From Apricaphanius iberus (lineage: Eukaryota; Chordata; Actinopteri; Cyprinodontiformes; Aphaniidae), in assembly GCA_028564705.1 (NCBI GenBank), contig JAPXFQ010001011.1:310001-374000 (forward strand): DNA of 64,000 nucleotides, written 5' to 3'. Positions within the stretch are counted from its first letter, which is position 1. Each line of letters begins with the position of its first letter. The notes below the pieces were generated by a model. It was given only the letters and a program-made list of their open reading frames with translations, made no database searches and was not told the origin of the DNA. Both the position numbers and the translations under genes were made by a program. This document shows positions 1-9,732 of the stretch, in pieces.

Positions 1-747
1 TTTTTCACTCTTAGTAACTTCTAGTTATTGCTCATGTGACTCATGTGATGAAAAAATGGTCTTTCCATTGCTGTTTTTGCTAAATATATTAATTTCGATA
101 TGCTCGAAAAAAAACCATCTCATCCAAGCGCAAAAACGTTTAATAGAAAAAGGTGAGTTTTTTTTTATTCCCTTATTTCCATTAGGTCAATTTATTTTCG
201 AAACTTCAATTTGTGCAATTTTATGGGTAATGACTGAGCAGCAACGGCCGCCATTTCACCATCAGGCAAAAGTAGGTTTAATTCTTTTTTTGCTGGACAA
301 CAGAGCAAGTCGCATCACTCTACCCAAACCACACAGAACCAACAGGATACCAAACAAGCGCAACATCCATTTTTTCAAAATAAATGAACAAAAACAGACT
401 AAACATAAACGATTGCACATTTAAGCACTGAAATAAACTAAATGTGGCTTCTTTAAAATCGATGTCCAGACCCAATGTCGAACAAAATAAATGGATATAT
501 TTTGACACAGAATAACAAAGAGAACTAGATTAAACAGTTATTTTCTGTGTGTCTTCCACGGAATTAACGATTTTGATTGATTAACTTTCTTCCGCATGTA
601 TTACTGGCTTTTATAGTGAGATTTTGCAATTCCCATGCATGCTTCTTTGAGTACCTCTGGGCGGAGAAAAGCGGTTGTAGAGCGCATGCAGTAGAAGTTA
701 GGGACGGGAGCAAACGGCTGTGGTGTGTATGGTGGAGCTGTGGAAAT
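1..747. other. AT-rich non-coding stretch, no gene recognised
   Basis: The stretch is AT-rich. A 122-codon open frame at 56-424 (+) is not supported: its translation is rich in residues from A/T runs, it resembles no family I know, and it has no convincing splice or polyadenylation context. The texture resembles fish interspersed repeat sequence, but I cannot name the family. Confidence 0.4.
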
Positions 748-1735
748 TAGGCAAGGCAAGGCAGTTTTATTTATATAGCACACTTTCAACACAAGGCAAT
801 TCAAGGTGCTTTACATGATTCAGTGATTATGATACCAAATACATGATTCCAAAAGCATGATTAGAAAAACATAGGTATAGGTTTAACAGATAGACACAAT
901 CAATCAAAAAAAATGTATGCTATTAATATAGACTAAAAATAGATAAAAGACAATTGGTTAAAAAGGAAATAAAAAACTTTAAATAAAAATTAAACCACGA
1001 GAATCAAAGAGTGATCAAAAAGCGCAATTTAGGGCTCAAAGGCAGCTCTGAATAGTAGAGTTTTAATCTTTGATTTAAAACAGCCTAACAATTCAGCATT
1101 TTTGCATTCTTCTGGAAGTTGGTTTGAGATTTGTGGAGCATAGAAGCTTAAGGGTGCCTCTCCCTGTATAGTTTTATTTCTAGGAATGTTAGGTAAGCTC
1201 GAGTTGGAGGACCTGAGTGGTCGGCTGGGTTGGTATAGTGACAACAGATCTCCAACATACTTTGGTGCTAAACCGTTCAGTGATTTATAAACTAGTAGGA
1301 ATATTTTAAAGTCTATTCTCCGAGCAGGAAGCCAGTGTAAGGACTTAAGAACTGGGGTGAGGTGTTCTACTTTCCTAGTTCTAGTGAGAACACGGGCAGC
1401 AGTGTTCAGGATCAGTGCAGCTGTCCGATTGCTTTTTTAGGTAGACTTGTGAGGACGCTGTTGCAGTAATCGATCTGACTAAAGATAAACACATGGATTA
1501 GTTTTTCAAGGTCCTTCTGTGACATCAGTCCTTTAATCCTAGAAACGTTATTCAGGTAATAGAAAGCTGACCTTGTCATTGCCTTTATGTGACCCTGGAG
1601 GTTCAGGTCTGAGTCCATTATTACACCTAGATTACGGCCTGATGAGTAGTTTTTAGTTGTATTAGCTGAAGATGTGTGCTGACTCTGGATCGTTCCTCCT
1701 TAGGTCCAGAAATAATTACTTCCTTTGCTATCTCT
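748..1735 (-). mobile_element. L2/CR1-type LINE, 5'-truncated 3' end with RT C-terminus
   Basis: This is the 3' end of a non-LTR retrotransposon that copied itself by target-primed reverse transcription. On the minus strand, 1412-1618 encodes a C-terminal reverse-transcriptase segment beginning MDSDLNLQGHIKAMTRSAFY with the pattern IDYCNSVL. Codons at 1260-1410 continue it with a LHWLPA-like block, and 1029-1244 encodes the usual end (PSRPLRSS, then FKSKIKTLLFRAAF). The 3' UTR ends at 748-800 with the TGCCTTGCCTTGCC type tail common to fish L2 elements. A frameshift near 1645-1680 and a stop near 1412 break the frame, so it is a dead copy. Shorter copies of the same tail occur near 5.5, 11.8, 21.5 and 26.0 kb. 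Family assignment is from recalled L2 patterns. Confidence 0.85.
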
Positions 1736-1737
1736 AT

Positions 1738-1840
1738 TAGGGGTAAGAGTAGCACTTCTTCAACATATTTTTACTCAATTAAATGTAAGGAGGAGACATC
1801 TCCAAAATACTCAAGTGTAAAAAAGTAAAGCTACTTAAAG
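1738..1840. repeat. Fragment of the 'ACTCAAGTAA' interspersed repeat
   Basis: This segment shares the order of blocks TAAGAGTAGCACTTCTT, ATATTTTTACTCA, CCAAAATACTCAAGT and AAGCTACTT with the larger element at 27262-27950. It is a short, diverged copy of that element lying directly against the 5'-truncated end of the L2 LINE. No protein is encoded. Confidence 0.55.
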
Positions 1841-2880
1841 AGCAATTCACCCGCGAAATCAACTTTTTTATTGTGTTAACTGAATAAATGAGTGTCTAAT
1901 AGTGGTGGCTACATGTCTGTTCAGTATTTTTAGAATGTTATTACCTTTTAGGAAAATGTTAATTTTATACCATAAATATTCAGTGTGGAGCTCTCTTGAG
2001 GATAAAATTTCTACCCTGCACTTGAATTTGAATCGGTTATTGCTATTCGCTCTGCAGTGATGGCTGACATCAGTCACGCTGCTGTTGTCTAGTATATAAC
2101 CATAAACATAGGCTATGTAAACACTAGATGATGAAATCGGCATTCGACAGCGTAGCTCAATGACGGCCGTCTTACTTCAGACAGCTGACGCGGCTCTCTC
2201 TATGTTAGCAGTTGGAAGATGAGAGATCAGCTTAAATAAAAATTATCTTAACTCGATGAAATGTTAACAGAATTACAAATGGTTCGCCTTATTACAAACT
2301 TTACAATACATTGGCTTGATACAAGATACTTGTATATGTTAAAATCATTGCTTTTGCTTTCAAAAAATGACCTAATTGTGAACCATAGTTTTGTTTTATG
2401 CTAATTCTGCTTATTGTGATGTTATAATAAGGTACTTTTCCAAATGACTAGTTGAAGCACATTTCTGACAGGAAAAAAAATGTAAAAATATATATTATTA
2501 TTATTATTATTATAATGCTAAAGATGGATGGATGTTTTTTTTTTATTAATGTTTGCTGTGTTTGCAGTTGCAGCAGAGACCCAAATCGCAACACAAAAGG
2601 ATGAAAAAAGTGAAATTTGCATAATATCTCCGCTTTAAGAACTGAGTAACTAATCTGGTCATCTCATTTATTATTTTTAAAATGATGTCAGTAGACAGAC
2701 AAAAATATTATAAATGATGTGCAAATTCTGGTATGTTAAAGATTAAAATGAAAAATAGTACAAAATAGAAGATCATTACAAAATACAAAATTAAGAGCGA
2801 ATTATTACACAATATAATGTTTTATCATAATGCAATACGCTGAGTAGATTGAAAATATTAGCAAAGCAAACCTCTTGTAC
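1841..2880. other. Non-coding stretch; no gene seen, short (TTA)n tract
   Basis: From 1845 to about 2240 the sequence has a MITE-like feel (mixed composition, no long frame), but I could not find its terminal repeats. From 2240 to 2880 it is AT-rich with a short (ATT)n tract near 2494-2512. No coding or RNA gene is supported. Confidence 0.35.
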
Positions 2881-3800
2881 AAACCATTAATTTCTCTTTA
2901 ACAGAAAGTATGTCTCCGAAACTCCGCTTCACGCTTCAGAAACTCCGCTCCACAAAAGTTAGAAACTTCCGTCGAAACCCAGTTAAATTACAAAAATCTA
3001 TTCAACAAAAAGCAGGAGCTGTGATGAACCCCCCCCCATACTTCTAAATGTCACACCCTTCTTATCCGGGGTCTGTGCACTGCGGACATGAGAAAAACAC
3101 AGCTTTTCGATACAAATTTTTTCTTGTTCCGAAAACAACTACTTTTTTAAGTATTTGTAAAATTAAAGCTTCTGCTTGCACACTTTGTACACGTTGGCGC
3201 ATCACGTCACAGAGACTCTGGGGCTTTCTCTGTTGCTAGTTGTTAACGTCCTCCACTGGGAAACTGGTGGTGCATATTTAGTACCGTACTTGCCCTGACC
3301 GGGTTTGGCTATTGTTAGCTAACTTAACAAGAAAGTTAAAAGAAAATATTTAACTGCTTACCTGGCACTCTGATATCCTCTGATATCTTCCACCAAATTA
3401 GGTCAGATCTCTTCCTGAGACTCCAACTCTGCAGCCTTCCAGCTCAATCTAACCGACTCCAGCTCTCGGATCACCACAGAGACCTTACTCTTTGAGTAGC
3501 TCAGCGAGCATCTCATCCTCCGTCTTCCCCGCCCTTACCGCTGGCATCTCGTCGCTGTTTTTTTTGACGCCCCATGTTTGCTGCCCCAAAGTTCGGTTTT
3601 CCCAACTTCAACCAGCTGCTGCGTGGACGCCTTGATGGACCATCCGAGCAGCAGATACGTGGACACGCTGATGCCTGCTGTGCTGACGTGAACAAATTGC
3701 TGCGTGACAGCTTGCTGCATAGGTACCATAGACTTTGCATGTAATCCAGTTGCCCGGCTGCCTGGATGCACTGGACTGTGTGAACGTGCCATAACAGGAC
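2881..3800. other. GC-richer island of unknown origin
   Basis: This block is clearly richer in G and C than its neighbours. On the minus strand it has an open frame of 85 codons (3535-3792), an overlapping 75-codon frame (3513-3740), and a short frame starting MRCSLSYSK and ending at a TGA near 3400. Two minus-strand donor-like sites are present, GCG|GTAAGG near 3538 and CAG|GTAAGC near 3360. The lysine/arginine-rich start MGRQKKQRRDASGKGGEDGG could be a decayed LINE ORF1 N-terminus. None of the proteins is recognised. It may be the 5' part of an unidentified transposon or an old promoter-like sequence. Confidence 0.3.
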
Positions 3801-3905
3801 TTCTTACAACTTGCTTTCAATGATGGCTTTGTTCCTGACAGAGAACATAACTAATAGTTGCTCTGTGAACAGGTCGTTGCACCTGAGCTGTGGATCATAA
3901 CATTT
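3795..3905 (-). mobile_element. Short Tc1-like transposase fragment
   Basis: Blocks at 3800-3880 (GGACTTCTTACAACTTGC, then AACTAATAGTTGCTCTGTG, then CACCTGAGCTGTGGATC) match the minus-strand N-terminal transposase region of a vertebrate Tc1 family also present at 37.2-39.1 and 44.1-45.2 kb. Only about 110 bases are recognisable and no frame remains. It is a small relic. Confidence 0.55.
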
Positions 3906-4772
3906 CCACTACAGTTGGCTTGGCTTCTTCTCTGGTTTGTCTATCACATTAAATTAAATAAAATGCAAAGTAATCACTGGCTGTACCCTGACAAAATGTG
4001 TAAAAAAGGATTCTCCCTTTGAAATTCATGAAGAAGATATGAAATTAAAGATGTAAAAATCTTACCCATGTGAAAGCCATATTTGTTTATTATCTAAGGT
4101 CAGTGAAATCAAAAACAACACTAGCTTTTCGCTCATTCCTTGATGCAAATCTCCCAAATGGTTGTCTGCTGTGTACATCCATCGCATGTTTCTTGCTGTG
4201 GGAACACCACTAATCTAGCCAACCACCTGTTGAGATGACACAGCATTTTCCCTGGAGATGAAGTACTATCTCCAGGAAGTGTTCTTATCCCTGTTGGAGT
4301 TTGTGTTAATGTTGTTGGAAGTCTTTGAAATATTTACTGCGGGATTTACTCGGACTGATAGATATTCGGCATTAACACTGAAAGGACTTTCTTTTTAGTG
4401 AAAAGCTAATGCTGTCATGTAAATACTGAGTTGCATAATACATGTATGAGGTATAGCACCTATGACAACTGAAGCTGGTTGACGTGAAGGTATGCCACCG
4501 TTGCTGCAGTCCTCTTTTCAACAGATCAAACCTTGAGTGTGAATGAGGCTCATACCAGACTACAGCTACCACTGTTACCAGTATTATTGATGATGAGTGT
4601 AAATGCCAGTACTTTGGAGTGTAACGCATGGCATTTGTTAGTTATCAGATTTATTCAACCACAAAACTACTAAAACAGTTAATATAGCTAAATTGGGTTT
4701 CTTTTAATGTTGAAAAAAATGTTTATTGTGATCTATTAAAATGTACTCTTTTTTTTCCATATTTGGGAAAAA
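3906..4772. other. Non-coding stretch; short hairpin only
   Basis: No coding sequence is supported. A perfect hairpin with 9-bp arms (CCTGGAGAT at 4251-4259 and ATCTCCAGG at 4268-4276) with an 8-base loop is present. The 85-codon minus-strand frame at 4372-4629 has no family resemblance. Confidence 0.35.
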
Positions 4773-5138
4773 TAAATTTATTTGTATTACAGAGACACTA
4801 CAATACAACTAAACTTAACAAAAAAGACTAATCACATCAATCACTGCAATGTTGTTTATCAAAAATCCTTCAAGATATAGCGCAGCAACGCAGCATTAGA
4901 AGCGACAGATTGTTGCATTTGTGTCATCGGTAGTATCAGCGGTGCTGAAGGTCAGACTGATAAGGCCGAGGATTTCTACCTTCGGATTGCATTGTGCGCC
5001 GACCTTGAGACCCCCCCTGAAGTCGATCAAACCGGTATAGCAGCTGCTCCACCACAGGGCAGCCAGGTTCAGAGAGATGCGGAATAAGGAAGGATCAGTG
5101 CTTAGCCTGGAACCTGGTGAGGCGAAACCAGACAACAT
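4773..5138 (-). other. Candidate terminal coding exon (or unknown ORF), with downstream AATAAA
   Basis: The function is unknown. An 80-codon minus-strand frame (ATG at 5138, TAA near 4896) lies in a local GC-richer island. From about 5105 onward its codons end in G or C much more often than the AT-rich surroundings would give, and they follow an RNY pattern. A splice-acceptor-like sequence, TTTCGCCTCACCAG|G, falls inside the frame near 5108, so the ATG may be spurious and the real unit an internal-start exon. An AATAAA about 120 bases beyond the stop (near 4773) would suit a short 3' UTR. The protein ends SLTFSTADTTDDTNATICRF and matches nothing I recognise. Caution: the opposite strand is also open in the same codon register, which RNY-type sequence can produce, so the coding strand is not certain. 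It could also be a transposon ORF. Confidence 0.3.
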
Positions 5139-6229
5139 GGGGAATTATTCAGGCCGGACAGCCATAAAAAGCAGACTGGCTGCTTCCGTAACTTTTTGCA
5201 ATATCCTTTTGAATTGATGTCCAAACATCTCACTGACCTCTTATTTTCGTTTATGTTGTTTTTCACATACTTTTCCACTGGTTAAAGTTTAGTAAGTAAC
5301 ATTCATTAGACATAGAGCTCAAAATAAATCTTCACATACTTTAATAATCCGTTGTACAATTGTAAGCAAATAGGACATTTTTTTTCAAGTTATGCATTTA
5401 AACATTTCCTCATACTGTTCCTCTTATTAAAAGTTGCTTTAATGATGTGCCAGAGAAGGTGCAAAAGTGACAGGGTTTCTTTCTTTCTGCATAGAGCATA
5501 ACATAGAGCACACTTTCAACAACAGGGTAATTCAAGGTGTTTAAATGCAGTAACTCTCCACTGCCCCTCTTAATCTGTTGCTACACACAAGTTAGCTGGA
5601 AAAAAATTGCCTTCAAACTTTTTTTGCCCTGCTTAAAACAAAGTTAACTTTGCTTGTTTAAAAATATTTCTAGTCATAAAGGACACAGCAAACCATACAG
5701 TTAAATGTACAGATGCTAAGCTATCAGCAGCATGTCTGTTAAGCAGCTGACAGCAGGCTAGCTACCCAACAGATAGTCTCACTAAATATCCACTTTTGCT
5801 TATATCAGCTTGTTATTTAAACTAGGACTAACTTTAGCAGCTGTTAATTCAATATTATTTTTAATATAAGTACATTTTAATTAAGGAATGATTTAAACAA
5901 TTGTTTTCACATAAAAAATATTTATAATTTTAGGATCAATTTGTCAAGCTCTAGGATAAATCTAATTTTATAGGACATTTTCCTGTGCAGAAGTAAGAAT
6001 ACAGTATTCAGTGGGAGAACAAGGCCTTAATTTAAGGTCAGATTCTGCTGGAAGAGGGTCTGAAACTGTTTTATTTTCAAAGAGTGCATTATGTTACCCG
6101 TTTGCTAGGATCCATGAAGCCTTTGTCAAGAGTAAACATAAGGCAGTCCCCGCTCAGTGATCAGTGGCCAAAAAGAGTACTGGGAATCGGGGGGAAAAGA
6201 CATTCATGATTAATTGAAATTACTATTTA
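5139..6229. other. Non-coding stretch with an L2 tail fragment
   Basis: At 5505-5545 there is a short piece of the L2 3' tail in minus orientation (GAGCACACTTTCAACAACAG followed by TAATTCAAGGTG). The rest is AT-rich and I see no gene or named repeat in it. Confidence 0.45.
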
Positions 6230-6900
6230 CAAATGTGAATACTATGCAATGGCCGCTGGCTGCTCTGCTTTGTGACCGCATACCATGGAGGCCGCCATCG
6301 CTCCTCCATTGCTGTAGTACCACCATTTGGCCGCTAGGCCCCCGTTGAAAAGCATTGGACTTTAGACACGTTAAAAACAACTTTAATGCCTGGTTTAAAA
6401 ATGTTTTAAACTTTCTATGGCTACATATTCTTCCTGAGATAATGTTGGGCTAGTCAAAAAAAATTGAAACCATGCTGGTTTTGGTAAGATCATTCTTTGA
6501 AATTTTGCATAATTAATTTTCAAGTTACTAGTTCTTGCCTTTTGAGGTTTGAGAAATTGGAAAACCGTCGGAGGAGCTCAGATACAGCATCAGTCAGACA
6601 TGGGGCTATTATCCTTTAGCTTAGCTAGCCAAGTTTAGCATCAGAGCTAAAGACGCGGGAGCAGAATGGCCGTGATTACGACCGAACTACACGCCCATAC
6701 ACGCCCCGCGAGGACAGAGTCTACAGTGAAGATCCCGCCCCTATGCCCTTTTTAGGGTATAGGGGCGGAGCTGGGGAGGAGGAGTCTGTAAATCCACCAT
6801 GAATTCCCCCATAAAAGTGTGTCATTCTGGTAAACGGGGAGGAGTGAGGAGGCATTGTCTATTCTTTTTTACAGTCTATGATACTATGCCCATATCAAGT
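6230..6900. mobile_element. MITE-like interspersed repeat with a 15-bp hairpin
   Basis: Phrases such as GAAAAGCATTGGACTTTA, GGAGGAGTCTGTAAATCCACC and TTTTTTACAGTCTATG belong to a short non-autonomous DNA repeat that I recall as common in teleosts; the family name is uncertain. Near its centre a strong hairpin lies at 6735-6768, with 15 bp of stem (one G-T wobble) and a TTTT loop, framed by CCGCCCCTA and TAGGGGCGG. No protein is encoded, and the 74-codon frame at 6799-7023 is not supported. Confidence 0.45.
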
Positions 6901-7039
6901 GCAGAATGTGATTGGACACTGAGCGATGTGAAGAGCAGGAAGGAGGATGAGGAGGCACAACTGGCCGCGGCGTGGACCTACCTCTGGGGCAAAAAAGTAT
7001 TTGGCAGCCATCAATTATGCTAGTTCCCTCTCTTAATAA

Positions 7040-7705
7040 GTAAGAAAGGTCTGTAATTTATTTGCGTGATGGTGGAGAAAATAATTATTTGGTCAATTGC
7101 AAAAGTTCACCTCAATACCTTAGAATGTAACCTTGGTTGGCAATGATAGAGGACAGACGTTTCCTGTAGATCTTTATCAGGTTTACACACACTACAGCTG
7201 GTGTTTTGACCCATTCTTCCATGCAGATATTCTCTAGAGCTTTGATATTTTGACTTTCAACTCCCTCCAGAGATTCTCTATTGGATTGAGGTCTGGACAC
7301 TGGCTAGGCCACTCCAGAACATTGAATTGCTGTTAACGTACCCACTCCGTTGCCCAGGCAGTTTATTTGGGATCTCTGTTATGCTGGAAGTCCCAGATAC
7401 ATTTCATCTTCAGTTCTCTCAATGATGGAAGAAGGTGTTTGTCCAAAATCTAATTAAAACTGGCCCCATTAATCCTTTCTTTAATACAGATCAGTCTTCC
7501 TGTCCTCTTTGAAGAAAAATAGCCCTAAAGCATAATGGTTCCACCCCCATATTTCATAGTGGGTATGGTGATCTTGGAATACAACTCTGCATTCTTCCCC
7601 CTCCAAACAAGGTGAGTTGCTTTTATACCAAAGAGTTTTTTCTTTGGTCTAATGCATCAATAAGAGGTCACAAGCCAGTGATTTCTTGTGCTAGTCCCAA
7701 GTCTG
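7040..7705 (-). pseudogene. Tc1-like transposase relic, C-terminal half
   Basis: Read on the minus strand this is the C-terminal half of a Tc1-family transposase gene, a DDE cut-and-paste recombinase acting on its own terminal repeats. In order along the plus strand it contains complements of the C-terminus (near 7130-7180), of the SPDLNP(I/V)E-type block (around 7265-7310), of the QxDNDPKH block (around 7355-7400) and of the HGGG-type block (near 7530-7560). Many stops and small indels break it. The N-terminal half is missing beyond about 7705, where an RTE LINE begins. The relic at 50310-50960 is the N-terminal half of a very similar element. I judge the Tc1 assignment secure and the subfamily uncertain. 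Confidence 0.8.
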
Positions 7706-7717
7706 GAAAATGCTTAG

Positions 7718-8025
7718 GATTGTGTCAGGACGGGCATTCAATGTAAAACCTGGGCCAAATCAACTATGCAAATCACAAACATGAACTTCATACTGGATTG
7801 GTCGAGGCCTGGGTTTACAACGACCACCACTGGTGCTGTTGACCCACAGGGTGCCAGTAGAAATTGGACTACTGTTGGTGGATGGAGGAGTGGAGGAAGG
7901 CGTGTAGGTAGGGCAGAAAGAGAAGAGGAAATTCAAGAGCGTGGATTTAAGAGTGGGGACTTTGAATATTGGGACTATGACAGGTAAAGCTAGAGAGCTG
8001 GTGGACATGATGCAGGGAAGGAAGG
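7718..8025 (+). mobile_element. RTE-type LINE, 5' UTR and start of the endonuclease ORF
   Basis: The 5' part has the layout of a fish RTE LINE leader (GTTGACCCACAGGGTGCC, then ATTGGACTACTGTTGG). It is followed by the first conserved peptide of the apurinic-type endonuclease, RVGTLNIGTMTGKARELVDM, encoded around 7943-8020. The frame stops matching after about 8025, where unrelated repeat sequence starts. The endonuclease sequence resumes at 9733, so 7718-8025 and 9733-10860 are best read as parts of one interrupted LINE. The segment between them (roughly a hundred codons of the endonuclease) is absent or lost. Confidence 0.75.
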
Positions 8026-8813
8026 GCCTGATTTATCATTGGTTTGCGCTTGTTAAAACCCACACAAACTGCGCAGCATCGCAAAAACAGGCTCTAACTG
8101 ATCTATCAACATGGCGCAGAGCCCATTGCACCTGTTAAACCCACAACAATCCATTTAGTGCTTTTTCCCTTGATGAATATGCAATCTAGGCATTTCTGTA
8201 AGAAGACGCAAAATATTGGGAGGAGAACAGGCAAATAAGTAGGCGTTCCTGGCGCAGTGTGATTTACTAAGCATAAAAATGTTTGTGCCTGCTATTTTAG
8301 CGTCTATTTTAAGCACTTCTGAAAAGCATGTCTTAATTTTGCACTCCCACATTCAACATGAGTTTATTATTGACATTATTAAATATATTATCATCCATAC
8401 AATATAGACTAAGAGTAATTAACACTCTAATGGCCATAAACCTGTGAGTTATGTAAATATTTACCTGTTTCCCCCCCCCAAAGACACATAATAACTCACT
8501 GCGCGCTCATCACGTGTCCACCTGGTGAAGACGCGCTGAGCGCACATGATCCTAGTGGATCCTCATTAGTTTCTCACGTAGTGGTTAACCTTCCTGGAGT
8601 CCAATTAATAAAATGTAGTATTCATATACAATACCACACTGATAATTGACATTATAGGCCTATATGAAATTTAAAAAAACTAAATTCAGACACGCTGCAG
8701 CGTTAATCACTCTAACCCTGCAATACGATGTGTGCATGCAGCATGAATTAGGTTTATCACTGACAAATGAAAAACAGACTTCACAGCATTTTAGACTAGT
8801 TTTTGTGCCAAAG

Positions 8814-9009
8814 TATTGTGGGTTCGAGTCCAAGTGTGTGGTTTTTATTTTTGCACTTTGCCCAAAATAACATTTTTTCCTGGTTAAAAAATTAATGGCG
8901 GAGAAATGTTCCCGTTTTAAACAACAATTTTGGTTCCTGATGGTACCCAAAAAAAAGGCTTAGGGTAAAATGCAAAGATTTTACTATGGCTGGACTCAAA
9001 CCCACAATA
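8814..9009. repeat. Inverted repeat with pol III B-box-like arms
   Basis: The arm TATTGTGGGTTCGAGTCCA (8814-8832) matches the reverse complement of 8991-9009 at 18 of 19 positions, and weaker similarity continues inward (TTTGCAYTTTRCCC on both sides). Each arm contains GGTTYGAGTCC, the form of a tRNA B box. Two SINE-like copies in opposite orientation, or one palindromic transposon, would both explain it. Confidence 0.55.
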
Positions 9010-9052
9010 TCTCAATCATTAATCCTATGCCCTAACCATTGTGCTACAGCCA
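8987..9052 (-). repeat. tRNA-like (SINE-head-like) sequence
   Basis: Read on the minus strand, this has an A-box-like TAGCACAATGGTTAGGGC and a B-box-like GGTTTGAGTCC about 30 bases apart, and its ends TGGCTG and CAGCCA are complementary. The cloverleaf does not close properly: the T-arm's 3' strand overlaps the acceptor strand and the anticodon stem is poor. It is therefore a tRNA-derived repeat rather than a working tRNA gene. Confidence 0.4.
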
Positions 9053-9131
9053 CAACACAGACACCAAAGGCGGTCAGGGCTTTTTATTAAGCAAACGGAA
9101 CACCACATGGTTTATGTCACGCTGTCACATG

Positions 9132-9256
9132 GTTTATTAAATCAGGAAATAGATTGCGAGTCCGTGCGCACAGTTTAATACACAGAGGAAACGGGTTAGT
9201 AATCCATGCCCACTGTTTAATAAACAGGAAATGGATTAGTAATGACTAATTATTGC
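9132..9256. repeat. Short degenerate tandem repeat, about 41-42 bp period
   Basis: Three diverged units start at 9132, 9173 and 9215, each opening with GTTTAWTAAA-like sequence, then AGGAAAYRGRTT, then a partial variable end. A fourth partial unit may begin near 9109 (ATGGTTTAT). They lie inside the composite insertion. Confidence 0.5.
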
Positions 9257-9399
9257 CGGTCCGTGCGTTCGGCCCACAATGTGGATGGAACATGTTAAGA
9301 GCTATACCATTGGCTGAAAGCAAACAGCTGGCTAAGTGATTAATTTGATTGACAGGTTTCTTAGCAAATGGTGACATTAGTTGTACGTCCACGTTAGGT

Positions 9400-9710
9400 G
9401 AGTCTCAAAACTCACCACACAGAATTCTCTCACAAATGCAGAGAGGTTCACAAATGAGAAGTGGTGGGTTCATGCACATTCAGGAATTTGTATGATCTAT
9501 GAGTATATATTTGGAGATTTTTTCAAAATTATATTTGTGAAACAGCTTGTGTGCGTTTGTGAGATTGTGTGCATTTCTGAATTTGTATTACAAGTGTTTC
9601 TGAAAATTATATTTGTGAACCTCTGCATGTGCATTTGTGAAACAGACCATGTGCATTTCCGAATGAGCATATAAATTTGTGAAAAACCCTGCTTGAGTTT
9701 ATTAATAATG
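9400..9710. mobile_element. Non-autonomous element with internal inverted and direct repeats
   Basis: The left part (9428-9455, CACAAATGCAGAGAGGTTCA) is the inverse complement of the right part near 9608-9640 (TTTGTGAACCTCTGCATG). AAAATTATATTTGTGAA also occurs twice directly, near 9525 and 9604, about 79 bases apart. The edges may be AGTCTCA near 9402 and TGAGACT near 9708. The superfamily is unknown. No protein is encoded. Confidence 0.4.
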
Positions 9711-9732
9711 AGACTTTTCTATCTCCATAGAA

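Larger units (their letters stand above)
8026..9732. mobile_element. Composite of nested repeats inserted in the RTE LINE
   Basis: This 1.7-kb block interrupts the RTE frame and holds several unrelated repeat textures: GGCCTGATTTATCATTGG-type sequence at 8026-8350, a C-rich tract near 8471, a large inverted repeat at 8814-9009, short tandem repeats at 9132-9256, and an inverted-repeat element at 9400-9710. No frame longer than about 100 codons is convincing. I could not define the outer ends or target duplication of each component, so the number of insertions is uncertain. Confidence 0.45.

Noticed and set aside
56..424. 122-codon plus-strand open frame at the window start
   Set aside because: Composition follows A/T runs, no family resemblance, no splice or polyadenylation context.
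8987..9052. Working tRNA gene
   Set aside because: A and B boxes are recognisable but the cloverleaf does not close; better explained as a tRNA-derived repeat.
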